Shown here piece after piece: positions 27,576 to 38,051 of a DNA stretch of 41,519 bases. The notes under the pieces were generated by a model. That model was not told the origin of the DNA, searched no databases, and saw nothing but the letters and a program-made list of their open reading frames with translations. The DNA lies in contig PEZW01000028.1 of NCBI GenBank assembly GCA_002773985.1, forward strand, positions 1-41,519, written 5' to 3'. Source of the stretch: Candidatus Berkelbacteria bacterium CG10_big_fil_rev_8_21_14_0_10_43_13. GTDB taxonomy: Bacteria > Patescibacteriota > UBA1384 > XYA2-FULL-43-10 > 1-14-0-10-43-13. The position numbers and the translations under genes were made by a program. Numbering within the stretch: the first letter of the stretch is position 1; every line of letters begins with the position of its first letter.

Positions 27576-29234
27576 ATGTCAAAGAAGTACATTTTCGTCG
27601 TCGGTGGGGTGATGTCATCTGTTGGCAAAGGTATTGCGACAGCATCAATCGGCACTATTTTGAAATCAAAGGGTTTTCGTGTTACCGCACTCAAGGCTGA
27701 CCCTTATGTCAATGTCGACGCAGGGACGATGAATCCGACTGAGCACGGCGAGGTTTTCGTCACCAAAGATGGCGACGAATGTGATCAGGACATGGGCAAC
27801 TACGAACGATTTCTCGGCGAGGATTTGACGAAAATGAACTATATGACGACCGGTCGAATTTATCAAGCAGTTATCAATCAAGAACGCAATCTCAAATACG
27901 ACGGTAAGTGTGTCCAAGTTGTCCCCCATGTTCCAGAAGAAATTATCTCTCGAATCAACGCCTCAGTTAAAGGGACCAAATCCGAAATTGCTATCATCGA
28001 AATTGGCGGTACTGTCGGTGAATATGAAAATCTACTTTTTCTCGAAGCCGCCAGAATGATGAAATTAAAAAATCCCAAAGATGTCGTTTTTGTTCTCGTC
28101 TCTTACCTGCCTATTCCAGCCAAGGTTGGCGAGATGAAAACAAAACCAACCCAACACGCTTCCCGTGAGTTGAACTCTTGTGGTATTCAGGCTGATTTTA
28201 TTCTTTGCCGAGCCGAAAATCCAATTGATGAAAGACGACGCGAAAAATTGGCAACTTTTTGCTCGATTGATCCAGAAAACGCTATTAGTGCTCCAGATGT
28301 TGACTGTATATATGACATTCCGGTTAATTTTGAAAATGAACATTTTGGCCAAAAAATCCTCAAAAAACTCGGGCTGAGACCAAGGCAAAAAGATTTAGTT
28401 GAGTGGCGACAATTTGTTTCTTTAGCTAAGAGTGCAAAAAAAGAAATCAACATTGGGATCGTCGGCAAATATTTTGAAACTGGGAATTATGTTTTGTCAG
28501 ACTCATACATTTCTGTAATTGAATCAGTCAAAATCGCTGCTTGGACTCAGGGTTTTAGCCCAAAGATGGTTTGGCTCTCCTCGGATGAATATGAGACAAA
28601 TCCTGCAAAATTAAAGGAATTGAGTCAGCTAGACGGCGTCATCGTTCCCGGTGGTTTTGGTTCACGTGGAATTGAGGGCAAAATTTCGGTTGCAAAGTAC
28701 TGTCGTGAGAACAAAATCCCCTATTTTGGTCTTTGCTATGGGATGCAGATCGCAACGATCGAATTTGCTCGCAATGTCTGCAAACTAAAAGATGCTCACA
28801 CTGAGGAGATCAATCCAGAGACTCCCTACCCAGTCATTCACATCATGCCGGAACAAAAATCGAAATTGCGTCACAAAGATTACGGCGGTTCGATGCGTCT
28901 GGGCGAATATGCTTGCCAACTGCAAAAAGGCACAAAAGCCGATGCAGCTTACAGAAACTCTAATTTTCCAATTTCTGACGACAATATCATCTTGGAGCGC
29001 CATCGCCACCGCTACGAAGTGAATAACGACTATCGCGAGCAATTGGAAAAATGCGGTCTGGTCGTCGCCGGTGTCAATCCGGAGCGTGATCTAGTCGAAA
29101 TCATCGAGATCAAAGATCATCCTTTTATGATCGGAACCCAGTTTCATCCCGAGTTTGACTCTCGCCCACTCAGACCACAGCCGCTGTTTAAGGCTTTCAT
29201 CAAGGCGGCCGGCAAGAGACACTCTAGTTCGTAA
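27576..29234 (+). CDS. pyrG: CTP synthase
   Basis: KYIFVVGGVMSSVGKGIATASIGTILKSKG, NVDAGTMNPTEHGEVFVTKDGDE, GLCYGMQIATIEFARN, GTQFHPEFDSRP. Confidence 0.98.
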   Translation: MSKKYIFVVGGVMSSVGKGIATASIGTILKSKGFRVTALKADPYVNVDAGTMNPTEHGEVFVTKDGDECDQDMGNYERFLGEDLTKMNYMTTGRIYQAVINQERNLKYDGKCVQVVPHVPEEIISRINASVKGTKSEIAIIEIGGTVGEYENLLFLEAARMMKLKNPKDVVFVLVSYLPIPAKVGEMKTKPTQHASRELNSCGIQADFILCRAENPIDERRREKLATFCSIDPENAISAPDVDCIYDIPVNFENEHFGQKILKKLGLRPRQKDLVEWRQFVSLAKSAKKEINIGIVGKYFETGNYVLSDSYISVIESVKIAAWTQGFSPKMVWLSSDEYETNPAKLKELSQLDGVIVPGGFGSRGIEGKISVAKYCRENKIPYFGLCYGMQIATIEFARNVCKLKDAHTEEINPETPYPVIHIMPEQKSKLRHKDYGGSMRLGEYACQLQKGTKADAAYRNSNFPISDDNIILERHRHRYEVNNDYREQLEKCGLVVAGVNPERDLVEIIEIKDHPFMIGTQFHPEFDSRPLRPQPLFKAFIKAAGKRHSSS

Positions 29235-29344
29235 AGTTACAAAGTTTGTAAAGTAAAAAGTTGCGAATTGTCACGTGACGCTATTTTGTTTGTGATCTTG
29301 ATATGAGCGAAGTGTGAAATTAACAACACAATATTTTACTTGAT

Positions 29345-29398
29345 TAAAAATTACATACAAAATTGAAACGGTCGTTTCAATTTTGTATGTAATTTTTA
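29345..29398. repeat. 54-bp near-perfect palindrome with CGGTCG centre
   Basis: TAAAAATTACATACAAAATTGAAACGGTCGTTTCAATTTTGTATGTAATTTTTA; only the central G-T pair is imperfect. Confidence 0.95.
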
Positions 29399-29407
29399 TA
29401 TTGAGAA

Positions 29408-31945
29408 TTATTTTTCCCTGTTTACCATAAACTCTTTGATTAGTTCAGCGACCAAGAACGAGATAATTACGAAGCCCACGATCGTCAGGCTCTCGTTTAA
29501 TGTCAGACTGACCAGGCCAAAAACTGGAGCCAGCGGCGCAGTAAAGATTAGCAGTTGAATAATTATAATAATTATTGCACTGACGAGCAGATATTTGTTC
29601 TCGAAAAAGCCTTTGAAATCGCGCCAAATCGGCTCACGGTTACGGATTGAAAAGGCATAGCCAAGCTCAACAAAGATTATAAAAACAAAGACAAGCGTCC
29701 TCGCTTTTGCAATTGAGAAATTGAGTCCCCACAGGTATAGGCCAAGACTAAGAATAAAAGAGAGCACAGTCAGGGCTAGGGCGTATTTGATCGACTTCTT
29801 GAGCGAATTTGTATTGACTGGTCGCGGTTTTTGCCGCAATACACTCCGACTCGGCTTCTCAAACGCCAGCGTGATGCCAGAGATATTTTCTGTCACCATA
29901 TTGTTCCACAAAATCTGCATCGTCAGAAGTGGCACTGGTAGACCAAAGAGAAAAGCAATGATAATCAGGGTTACTTCGTTGAAATTACCAGAGATAAGCA
30001 AGGTGACAACATTGCGGATGTTATCGTGAATAGTCCTGCCGTATTCTACGGCCGAGACGATCGTTCCGTAGTGATCGTCCGCCAGGACAATATCTGAGGC
30101 ATCCTTGGCGATGTCAGTGCCTCGGAGCCCCATGCTAATGCCGACGTCGGCTTTCTTCAGCGCCGGGGCATCATTTGTGCCGTCCCCTGTCACCGCAACA
30201 GAATAGCCATTTTCACGCAAAGCCGAGACGATGTTTATCTTGTCTTCCGGTGTGACTCGAGCAAAAACTTTGACTTTTTGCAGCGCGATCGCTAGTTCTT
30301 TTTTATTTAAATGTTCAAGCTCTTCGCCGGAAATTATCTCGTCGTCAGAAGCATCGAATCCAACCGAGTTTGCAACCGCCTTGGCCGTCTCTAGGTGGTC
30401 TCCAGTAATCATGATCGGGCGAATGCCGGCCGCAATCGTCTTCTCTATCGCCTCTTTGACCCCAAAACCGGCCTCATCAGCAAAAGCCATCAAACCAAGA
30501 AATTTCAAGCCACGCAGAGTGCTCGACGCGCCGGCATCTAATTTTTTCTCAGCCAAAGCCAGAACCTTGAAACCAGTGCTGCTTAATTCCTTGGTCGTTT
30601 CCAGAATTTTTAATTGCTCTCCTTTCCGACAATCACAGAGCTGAACAATTTTTTCTGGCGCACCCTTGGCAATAAGATATTTACGATTGCCAATTTTGAC
30701 CGTCACGGCCATAAACTTTTTCAGTGAACTAAATGGTATCTCGGTAATTTTTTTAAACTTTGATTGAGTTTTTTTATTTTTTGCCAGCGAGGCAGCGATC
30801 GCTCGATCAACTGCATCGCCTGACGAAACATTGGTGCAGGCTAAACTTTTTTCAAGAAAATCGACTGTAGCAGGCGCTGAATGTGACGACTGCTTTTCTA
30901 GGTCTTTTCCAGCTAAGTATACTGCCGAAAGTGATAGCTCGTTTTTGGTCAACGTTCCAGTCTTGTCAGTCGCGATCACATTGACACTACCGAGTGCTTC
31001 AATCACGGCCAGCCGCCGGACGATCGCCTTTTTTTGAGCCATCCTTGAGACACCGACAGAAAGAGCAAGTGTAATTGCCGTCGGCAGACTTTCAGGCACC
31101 ATGCCGACAAGTAGAGCAATAGTAAAAGTCGAGAGTTCCCAAACAGGCATATTTGAGCGCCAGCCAAAGATAAAGATGACTGCTGCGAGAACGATGGCGA
31201 TCAGGCCCAAAACTTTCGCTAAATACAAAATTTCTTTTTCCAGGTGTGTTTTCTCTTCTCCAACCTCGACCAAACCAGCAATTTTGCCAAATTCGGTCTG
31301 ATCAGCAACAGCAACGACAACCCCGCGACCATGTCCGGCAGCAATCAATGTGCCGGCATACACCATGTTGCTACGGTCAGCTAGAGCCGTCTCGATCTTA
31401 CAAGCAGTAGTCTGTTTTGGAACTTCAAGTGATTCACCGGTCAGAGCCGATTCGTCGACAGTAAGCGACTCTGTTTTAATCAAGCGAAGATCAGCGGGCA
31501 CTTTATTACCATCGGACAGCTCGATAATATCACCAACAACTATCTTTTCGTTCTCAATATTTCTACCTTTTCCGTCGCGAATTACCGAGGTGTTGGCTTG
31601 GTATGACCGAGCCAGATCAAGCATCGACTTCTCAGCATGATATTCCTGAAAAAAACCAAGCAAAATATTTATTACGATGATAAAAAGCAGGACCAAGGCT
31701 TGCAACATTCCGTCAGCAAAATATGAAATAGCGGCGGCGACAAAAAGAAGCCAGATAAACAGATTGCCAAATTGACGCAGAAATATCTCAAATGCCGAGA
31801 TATTTTTGCGTTTTGAGAGAGCGTTTGGACCGTTCTTTTCCAAAAGAGCTTCGGCCTTTTTCTGCGTCAAACCAAGCTCAGCACTTGTCTCAAAGTGTTT
31901 GACGACATCACTGGATGACCATTGATAAAATTGATATTGCTTCAA
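29408..31945 (-). CDS. Cation-transporting P-type ATPase (P2-type)
   Basis: VDESALTGESLEVPK, ATDKTGTLTKNELS, VAVTGDGTNDAPALKKADVGISMG, VPESLPTAITLALSVG. Confidence 0.95.
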   Translation of the reverse strand: MKQYQFYQWSSSDVVKHFETSAELGLTQKKAEALLEKNGPNALSKRKNISAFEIFLRQFGNLFIWLLFVAAAISYFADGMLQALVLLFIIVINILLGFFQEYHAEKSMLDLARSYQANTSVIRDGKGRNIENEKIVVGDIIELSDGNKVPADLRLIKTESLTVDESALTGESLEVPKQTTACKIETALADRSNMVYAGTLIAAGHGRGVVVAVADQTEFGKIAGLVEVGEEKTHLEKEILYLAKVLGLIAIVLAAVIFIFGWRSNMPVWELSTFTIALLVGMVPESLPTAITLALSVGVSRMAQKKAIVRRLAVIEALGSVNVIATDKTGTLTKNELSLSAVYLAGKDLEKQSSHSAPATVDFLEKSLACTNVSSGDAVDRAIAASLAKNKKTQSKFKKITEIPFSSLKKFMAVTVKIGNRKYLIAKGAPEKIVQLCDCRKGEQLKILETTKELSSTGFKVLALAEKKLDAGASSTLRGLKFLGLMAFADEAGFGVKEAIEKTIAAGIRPIMITGDHLETAKAVANSVGFDASDDEIISGEELEHLNKKELAIALQKVKVFARVTPEDKINIVSALRENGYSVAVTGDGTNDAPALKKADVGISMGLRGTDIAKDASDIVLADDHYGTIVSAVEYGRTIHDNIRNVVTLLISGNFNEVTLIIIAFLFGLPVPLLTMQILWNNMVTENISGITLAFEKPSRSVLRQKPRPVNTNSLKKSIKYALALTVLSFILSLGLYLWGLNFSIAKARTLVFVFIIFVELGYAFSIRNREPIWRDFKGFFENKYLLVSAIIIIIIQLLIFTAPLAPVFGLVSLTLNESLTIVGFVIISFLVAELIKEFMVNREK

Positions 31946-31982
31946 GTCCCCTCCATTTCAATTGATGGCCGTGAATAACCAC

Positions 31983-33800
31983 CTACGGTGTTGGCGGTGG
32001 CGTTTCAGTTGGTGCCGGCGGCCCAACTAGCCACTGTTCAGCAATGGCGGTGTAAACTGAGTGAAAACCTTTGTCTTGCAAGACGGTACCATCAGTAGCT
32101 TTGACTGTGTATTGAAAGTCAGTCGTCGCACCTTGGTGTGAGTGACCAACCAGCTTTTTTTCGCCCGGCTGCAGAGTATCGCTGGCAGTCTCGACTGGTG
32201 GTGGTGGTTCAACATAATTGGATACAACGGGGGTGGACATCGTGACGGAGCGCCCATCCTTCGTCCCATAAAATGTAAATGTAAGTTTGGTCCCAACAAT
32301 CTGAGACTGGATGAGAATGTAGCTCGAAAAGTTGTTTACAAACTTAAAATCAGGTGAAGGGTCAAAAATTGTTGCATCCATTCCTGCCGGCGGTTCATAA
32401 TAACTGACACGATAAGCGTGATTGCGCCGCTCGGTAATTTTCATCCCTGAGTTCATCGACGCTCGGAAAAGAGTTGTCGAAACCTGGCAGAGCCCACCGC
32501 CAAAGTCAGGAACGGTTTTGTCATTCTTGATCACCAGCTCGGGTAGATAGCCGGTTGAAGCATCGATTTTACCCAGGTGTCCCAAAGTCGAAAATGTTTC
32601 ACCAGGCTTCAAAAGCACACCATTGATCGCCGCGGTGCCAATGGTAATGTTGTGAACTCGATTGCTCGGAGAGTTGTAAAAGCTTGTTGTTCCACTCCCG
32701 ACAACCTCAGTAATGCCATATGTTGAGATATCATCGGAGGTGACATCTGCCTGTTTTGTCGCGATAGTTAGATTTATCAAACCGGCGTCGACGACTGCAC
32801 TATCGTTGATCCTAGCAAAAAGTGCACTCTGAATATCAGTAATAGTTTTGACTTGATCTAATGTCTTACCAGCTTGCGAAAGTTGAAAGACTCCGACCTT
32901 TCCGTCTGAAATTGTCAGCTTAGCATCTCTCGGTACTACGTCTATACTTGTGGCTAGCTGAGAAACAAAGTTCTTGACACGTTCTGTGTTGAGAACCAGA
33001 TTTAGATCATCGTTATTTGGCTGAGAGATGATGAAGCCGCCAAGCGTATCTGCATCTGCAGTGAAATCAGCTGCGCCAGACTTGAGTGTCAAATCTCCAC
33101 CAGCCAAAATCTTGTTGGCGTCACTCAATGCTCGTTTTGCGTTCTCTTCTGCGATTTGAGGCTGATACTTCTCGAGTGAAAATGAATATTCACTGATTTT
33201 AATTTTTGATACTTGGTTTTTTATCTGCCTGCTAATTTCACTCTGATCCACTCTCTCTCCAGCCGTCCGATCGGTCGATAGTTGAAATTTCTCATCAGAG
33301 TAATAAATCGAATAATCTTTTTCTGGATGATCAAGCTCGGCCGCAATCGCAATGATCTTTTGATCTAGCGCATCGCTGTTTAAAGTGTAAACTGCAGAAT
33401 GATCACTTCTAGTAAAAACAGTTTTTATTTGTTCTTTTAGAGCTGTAACCGCACTTTTATTGCGTCCGCCTGACCAAATTACTGCAACTGTCGCATCGAC
33501 ATCATAGTTGAGACCAATCTCTGCTGGATTAATCTCGTATGTTTTTCCAGAATCAGAATTTTTCAGGGTCAATGTTGACCCGCTAGTTTTAGCAATCCTT
33601 TTTTTGATCAATGTCGTCAAGTCGGTCCGACTCAAACCGGAAAGTTTGGTCTCGCCTAGATATTGGTTGCGGTAGACTTTTGAATTAAAAGATATCGAAT
33701 AGATAGCAAAAGACAAAAGCACTAAAACCAAAAAGGCTCCTACTGCCAGTAGAGTGATTTTGACTGATTTGCGCTTGAAAAATTTATGTCTGATCTTCAC
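31983..33800 (-). CDS. VanW family protein with N-terminal TM anchor
   Basis: LKPGETFSTLGHLG...GYLPELVIKNDKTVPDFGGGLCQVSTTLFRASMNSGMKITERRNHAYRVSYYEPPAGMDATIFDPSPDFKFVNN. Confidence 0.93.
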   Translation of the reverse strand: MKIRHKFFKRKSVKITLLAVGAFLVLVLLSFAIYSISFNSKVYRNQYLGETKLSGLSRTDLTTLIKKRIAKTSGSTLTLKNSDSGKTYEINPAEIGLNYDVDATVAVIWSGGRNKSAVTALKEQIKTVFTRSDHSAVYTLNSDALDQKIIAIAAELDHPEKDYSIYYSDEKFQLSTDRTAGERVDQSEISRQIKNQVSKIKISEYSFSLEKYQPQIAEENAKRALSDANKILAGGDLTLKSGAADFTADADTLGGFIISQPNNDDLNLVLNTERVKNFVSQLATSIDVVPRDAKLTISDGKVGVFQLSQAGKTLDQVKTITDIQSALFARINDSAVVDAGLINLTIATKQADVTSDDISTYGITEVVGSGTTSFYNSPSNRVHNITIGTAAINGVLLKPGETFSTLGHLGKIDASTGYLPELVIKNDKTVPDFGGGLCQVSTTLFRASMNSGMKITERRNHAYRVSYYEPPAGMDATIFDPSPDFKFVNNFSSYILIQSQIVGTKLTFTFYGTKDGRSVTMSTPVVSNYVEPPPPVETASDTLQPGEKKLVGHSHQGATTDFQYTVKATDGTVLQDKGFHSVYTAIAEQWLVGPPAPTETPPPTP

Positions 33801-33898
33801 GCCGAGTTCAAGCCCGATTTAATTTTATTTCGACTTTATTATAACACAGCTTGGTGAAATTCAGAACACAGAATTCAGTAGTTGCTCACTCGCCCTCT

Positions 33899-34020
33899 TT
33901 GTCATCCTCGGGTTCAACGGTGAAGCTCGAGAGAGAAGCCCGGGGATCCATAAAAAATTTGTGCTACATGGATTCCCGCCGGAGTTTACCCCGTACTCTG
34001 ATACGGGGTGGGAACGACAG
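33899..34020. repeat. REP-like double-hairpin repeat
   Basis: TTGTCATCCTCGGG...GCCCGGGGATCCAT...TGTGCTACATGGATTCCCGCC...GGGTGGGAACGACAG. Confidence 0.85.
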
Positions 34021-34108
34021 ATACGAGTGAGCAGTTGCGAAATTTGACTTCTTTTTCAGGATAATGAATAATTAGGATGTTAACAAAAAAAATAAATGAA
34101 ACGGAGGA

Positions 34109-34615
34109 GTGATGGGATGGTGGCCATTTGGTAAGAAAAAAAAGGATGAAACACTTGATGGAGTATTAAGTCAAAGTGCGACACAAAATCAGCCTGCTGA
34201 TGCAAATGCAACCCCAGATCCAGCAACAGCAACTACTACTACTACTGCGGCTCCGACCGATACGCCAGCTGATACTAGTGCTTCCGGTACTACCTCAACC
34301 GCAGCTCCAGCTGATAGTTCGTCACAGGAATTATCAGATATTCCTTCACCGCTCAATCCCGATACAGACACATTACAACCCGCCAGTGACGACACAGCTG
34401 CTGCACCGGCAATATCAGATGTTCCGATCGAACGTGACGCCGTTATTGATTTGCCAGAGCACCCAGCTGCAGCTGAGACCGGTGACGGTTCTGAGCCAAC
34501 ACCACCGGCTACGCCAGACCAATCAACTGATGGTGCCACACCACCGGCTACGCCGACTCCTGCTGCCACAGACGACACGACTCCTGATCAACCAACCCCG
34601 CCGGCACAGCCCTAA
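34109..34615 (+). CDS. Low-complexity Pro/Thr/Ala/Asp-rich protein
   Basis: ACGGAGGAG SD; W-rich/K-rich N-terminus then a long disordered acidic tail; followed by an intrinsic terminator. Confidence 0.6.
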   Translation: MMGWWPFGKKKKDETLDGVLSQSATQNQPADANATPDPATATTTTTAAPTDTPADTSASGTTSTAAPADSSSQELSDIPSPLNPDTDTLQPASDDTAAAPAISDVPIERDAVIDLPEHPAAAETGDGSEPTPPATPDQSTDGATPPATPTPAATDDTTPDQPTPPAQP

Positions 34616-34633
34616 TCTCGACAAAAGTTTATA

Positions 34634-34668
34634 AATAAAAAAGTCTCCATCACGGAGACTTTTTTATT
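34634..34668. terminator. Bidirectional intrinsic terminator
   Basis: AATAAAAAAGTCTCC-atcac-GGAGACTTTTTTATT. Confidence 0.9.
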
Positions 34669-34685
34669 TATTGTGTTATGCAAAT

Positions 34686-34925
34686 CTAGTCTGAATTGCT
34701 CAAAATTTCGTTTAGGATTTCTTTTGCCTTTGTCTCACGACGCTTGGTCTCGGCTTTCTCAGTCGCGACAGTTATTATCAAAACTTCACCATCTTTGACT
34801 TCTCTTGGCAACAATTTTGCCGATAACTCGATCTTCTCATCATCAGCATCAAGCAAGACCGCTATATCCCCTTCAGTCCGGTCGAGAGTAAGCTCATGAA
34901 TGGCAGTGTCGTTGGATGATTTCAT
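34686..34925 (-). CDS. DUF3006-like small protein
   Basis: LTLDRTEGDIAVLLDADDEKIELSAKLLPREVKDGEVLIIT; start at MKSSND proposed (track ORF to 34967). Confidence 0.7.
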   Translation of the reverse strand: MKSSNDTAIHELTLDRTEGDIAVLLDADDEKIELSAKLLPREVKDGEVLIITVATEKAETKRRETKAKEILNEILSNSD

Positions 34926-34935
34926 ATAAAGCTGA

Positions 34936-37056
34936 CTAGCTGATAGACTTGTTGGCCTTCTTCCCACTGAGAAGCATTCCGCCAGCGATGAAAATGATTA
35001 GAACGGCGACGATAATGTATTTGGCAGTTGCGGTGACGGTAGTTGTGATCAGGGTGCTGGCGATCAGCAGGGCGATGATGTTAACAACCTTGATGATCGG
35101 GTTGATCGCTGGACCGGCAGTGTCTTTGTAAGGATCACCGACTGTATCACCGGTGACAGCCGCAGCGTGAGCAAAGGAACCTTTACCACCATGCGCGCCA
35201 TCCTCAATGTATTTCTTGGCATTATCCCAGGCACCACCACCGGAGGTCATCGAGATAGCGACGAAGAGACCGGTGATAATTGCACCGATCAGGAAGCCAC
35301 CCAGAGCAACTGGACCGAGAAGAAAGCCGACCAGAATTGGCGAAACGACGGTAATAACTGATGGCAAAATCATCTCGCGAATAGCAGCCTTGGTCACGAT
35401 ATCGACAGCCGTACCGTACTCCGGCTTCGTCTTGCCCTCCATGATACCCTTGATCTCCTTGAACTGTCGTCGAACTTCGACGACAACCGCACCGGCCGCT
35501 TTGCCGACTGCTTCCATCGCCAATGAGCCGAAGTAATATGGGAGGAGTCCACCGAGGAACAAGCCGACCAAGACGTAAGGATTGGTCAGGTCAAAAGATA
35601 AATGCGAACCGCTATTGGCCAATTTCTGCGTGTAGTCAGAGAAAAGAACCATCGCCGCCAAGGCCGCTGAACCGATGGCATAGCCCTTGGTCACAGCCTT
35701 GGTCGTGTTACCGACAGAATCAAGAGCGTCTGTATGAACACGAACATCGGCAGGTAGCTCTGCCATTTCTGCGATACCGCCAGCGTTGTCAGCCACAGGA
35801 CCGAAGGCGTCGATGGCGACGATGATGCCGGTCATAGACAACATTGCCATCGCCGCAACAGCGATACCGTAAAGACCAGCCAGCGAGTAAGCTGAGAGAA
35901 TGGCGACACAAATCATGATGACAGGAGCAGCAGTTGATCGCATCGAAACGGCCAGGCCGGCGATAACATTGGTACCATGGCCAGTGTTTGATGCCTCAGC
36001 GATAGATTGAACCGGCTTGTAATCCTTTGAAGTGAAATATTCTGTGATGACAACCATCGCTGCAGTTACCAGCAGACCGACAAGAGAGGCAAGATAAAGA
36101 TCTTTGACTGCATAAGTGCCGTTGTCTGTCATCAACCATTTGGTAATGTAGTAAAAAACGATTGCCGAAAGAATACCAGCAACAGCCAAGCCACGGTAAA
36201 GCGTGCCCATGATGTTCTTGGACTTTTTATTCAATTTGACAAACCAGCTACCGATAATCGAGGTCGCGATTGAAGCTGCGCCAAGAACCAGCGGGTACAG
36301 GATAGCATTTTCATAACCTGAGAAGAAAAGGTGTCCCATCAGCATCGTCGCAATAGCAGTGACAGAGTATGTTTCAAACAAATCTGCCGCCATGCCAGCA
36401 CAGTCACCGACATTGTCACCGACATTGTCAGCGATTACGGCTGGATTGCGCGGATCATCCTCGGGAATACCGGCTTCAACTTTACCGACCAGATCAGCGC
36501 CAACATCAGCCGCTTTGGTAAAGATTCCACCACCAAGACGAGCGAAGATTGAGATGAGTGAGCCACCAAAGCCAAGTCCGATCAGAGCATCGATATCTTT
36601 GAAAAAGCTATAGAAACCAGCGACAGCCAGAAGTGCCAAGCCGACGACTAGCAAGCCAGTGACGGTGCCGGATTTAAAGGCGACGTCCATACCAGCTGGC
36701 AAGCCTTTGCGGCAAGCTTCAGCCGTGCGGACATTGCCACGGACCGAAACCATCATGCCGATATAGCCAGCCAAGGCTGAAAAAACCGCACCAACGAGGA
36801 AACCGAGAGCAACTTTATAATTTAGAGCGTAGAGCAGAACGACAAAAAGAATGACAGCGACAACAGCAACAGTCGAATACTGTCTGTTAAGATAGGCCAT
36901 CGCCCCTTCCTGAATCGCCTTGGCGATGTCAGTCATTTTCTTGTTGCCACTTTCCATCTTGCTGATGCGCCGCGCCAGAAGCAGGCCATAGATAATCGAG
37001 ATAGCCGCCATGACAAGCGCTATTGTCATCGAAGTCGTGTACATAATCTCTCCCAC
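34936..37056 (-). CDS. hppA: Membrane-bound proton/sodium-translocating pyrophosphatase
   Basis: [75 protein letters not shown]. Confidence 0.98.
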   Translation of the reverse strand: MGEIMYTTSMTIALVMAAISIIYGLLLARRISKMESGNKKMTDIAKAIQEGAMAYLNRQYSTVAVVAVILFVVLLYALNYKVALGFLVGAVFSALAGYIGMMVSVRGNVRTAEACRKGLPAGMDVAFKSGTVTGLLVVGLALLAVAGFYSFFKDIDALIGLGFGGSLISIFARLGGGIFTKAADVGADLVGKVEAGIPEDDPRNPAVIADNVGDNVGDCAGMAADLFETYSVTAIATMLMGHLFFSGYENAILYPLVLGAASIATSIIGSWFVKLNKKSKNIMGTLYRGLAVAGILSAIVFYYITKWLMTDNGTYAVKDLYLASLVGLLVTAAMVVITEYFTSKDYKPVQSIAEASNTGHGTNVIAGLAVSMRSTAAPVIMICVAILSAYSLAGLYGIAVAAMAMLSMTGIIVAIDAFGPVADNAGGIAEMAELPADVRVHTDALDSVGNTTKAVTKGYAIGSAALAAMVLFSDYTQKLANSGSHLSFDLTNPYVLVGLFLGGLLPYYFGSLAMEAVGKAAGAVVVEVRRQFKEIKGIMEGKTKPEYGTAVDIVTKAAIREMILPSVITVVSPILVGFLLGPVALGGFLIGAIITGLFVAISMTSGGGAWDNAKKYIEDGAHGGKGSFAHAAAVTGDTVGDPYKDTAGPAINPIIKVVNIIALLIASTLITTTVTATAKYIIVAVLIIFIAGGMLLSGKKANKSIS

Positions 37057-37262
37057 ATTAATTTAAATTAAAAATGCTGAATCACGAATAAACCTTCATA
37101 ATCCAATAACTTTTAATTTAAACTTCCATCAGTGCCAACTTACCACAAGCACAAAATTTCTTCAATCTTGACGAAAGATAATAATTGTTGTAAAAGTAAT
37201 TATGCCCGACCCGAAGCTCGGCAAATCGCCGAGTTGCTATTCTACCGACTCAGGAGAGCCAA

Positions 37263-37892
37263 ATGACTGACAGTAGAGCCTGCTCGGTCTACCTGCAACT
37301 ACAGGAGATCGACGGAGGGATGGTTGAAGACGGTGACGAACTGAAAGTTGGTCGCTACTACAAGCTCGTCGTCGAAGACCTCTCGAGCGGAGCTGACCGC
37401 CTCGATCCCGAGTGCGGTATCACCGTGACGACAACTCTCAATGGGAACGAACTGCGAACCTTCTTCGACCCGCAAACCACGATAGCTCGGATTGCGGAGG
37501 AGGGGGTGTATGTCGTCAGCCTCAAGATTCCGGGTCGCAACGAACCGGTGGTCTTGACTCTGATTGCCGGCCCTCCACCAGTCTTCGAGTCACAGATCGA
37601 GGTTTACATGGAAGCTGGCGGTATCCACAAGGTCAAGGCGACACCAAGAAATCCTGTCCGGGTACTGATGAGTGTACAGGTCCGAGTGTTTGGCATCGTC
37701 CAGGGCGAGGCCAGACGTGAGTTGAACGCCGACAGAATCGCTGTGTTCGGACCTGATGGCAAGGAGCACAGTCTCAACAAGACCTTCGCCCGGTTTAATC
37801 CGGTTGAACCTGGTCTACACCGAATCGTCTGCCACGTCCACGGTGACAACGATGGACTCCTCGTCGAGACTGAGCTCGAGGTTGTCCAGTAA
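37263..37892 (+). CDS. Orphan beta-rich hypothetical protein (209 aa)
   Basis: CAGGAGAG SD; GC-richer than neighbours; alternating hydrophobic pattern suggests beta-sandwich; no signal peptide seen. Confidence 0.65.
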   Translation: MTDSRACSVYLQLQEIDGGMVEDGDELKVGRYYKLVVEDLSSGADRLDPECGITVTTTLNGNELRTFFDPQTTIARIAEEGVYVVSLKIPGRNEPVVLTLIAGPPPVFESQIEVYMEAGGIHKVKATPRNPVRVLMSVQVRVFGIVQGEARRELNADRIAVFGPDGKEHSLNKTFARFNPVEPGLHRIVCHVHGDNDGLLVETELEVVQ

Positions 37893-37929
37893 GGCCGGCG
37901 GCTTGCCTCGTTCAGAAAAGTCGCAGAGC

Positions 37930-37962
37930 AGACGTCCGCCCCCATGAAGGGCGGACATCTAG
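37930..37962 (+). terminator. GC-rich hairpin after the 37263-37892 gene
   Basis: ACGTCCGCCCCCATGAAGGGCGGACAT. Confidence 0.55.
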
Positions 37963-37982
37963 CGTTTAATAAATATTCTTAC

Positions 37983-38024
37983 CGTCATTGCGAGATCTTG
38001 ACAAGTCTGGATCTCACAATGATC
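37983..38024. repeat. Short CGTCATTGCGAG-type inverted repeat
   Basis: TCATTGCGAGATC...GATCTCACAATGA; resembles the ends of the 13240-13375 element. Confidence 0.65.
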
Positions 38025-38051
38025 GCTTGAAATATACTTATAACTTAATAA

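Noticed and set aside
29268-29277. GTCACGTGAC palindrome as regulator site downstream of pyrG
   Set aside because: Single 10-bp occurrence after a gene end; no supporting context
34176-34634. 152-aa plus-strand ORF overlapping the Pro/Thr-rich gene, and the antisense ORF 34189-34578
   Set aside because: Alternative frames of low-complexity DNA; the 34109-34615 frame has the SD
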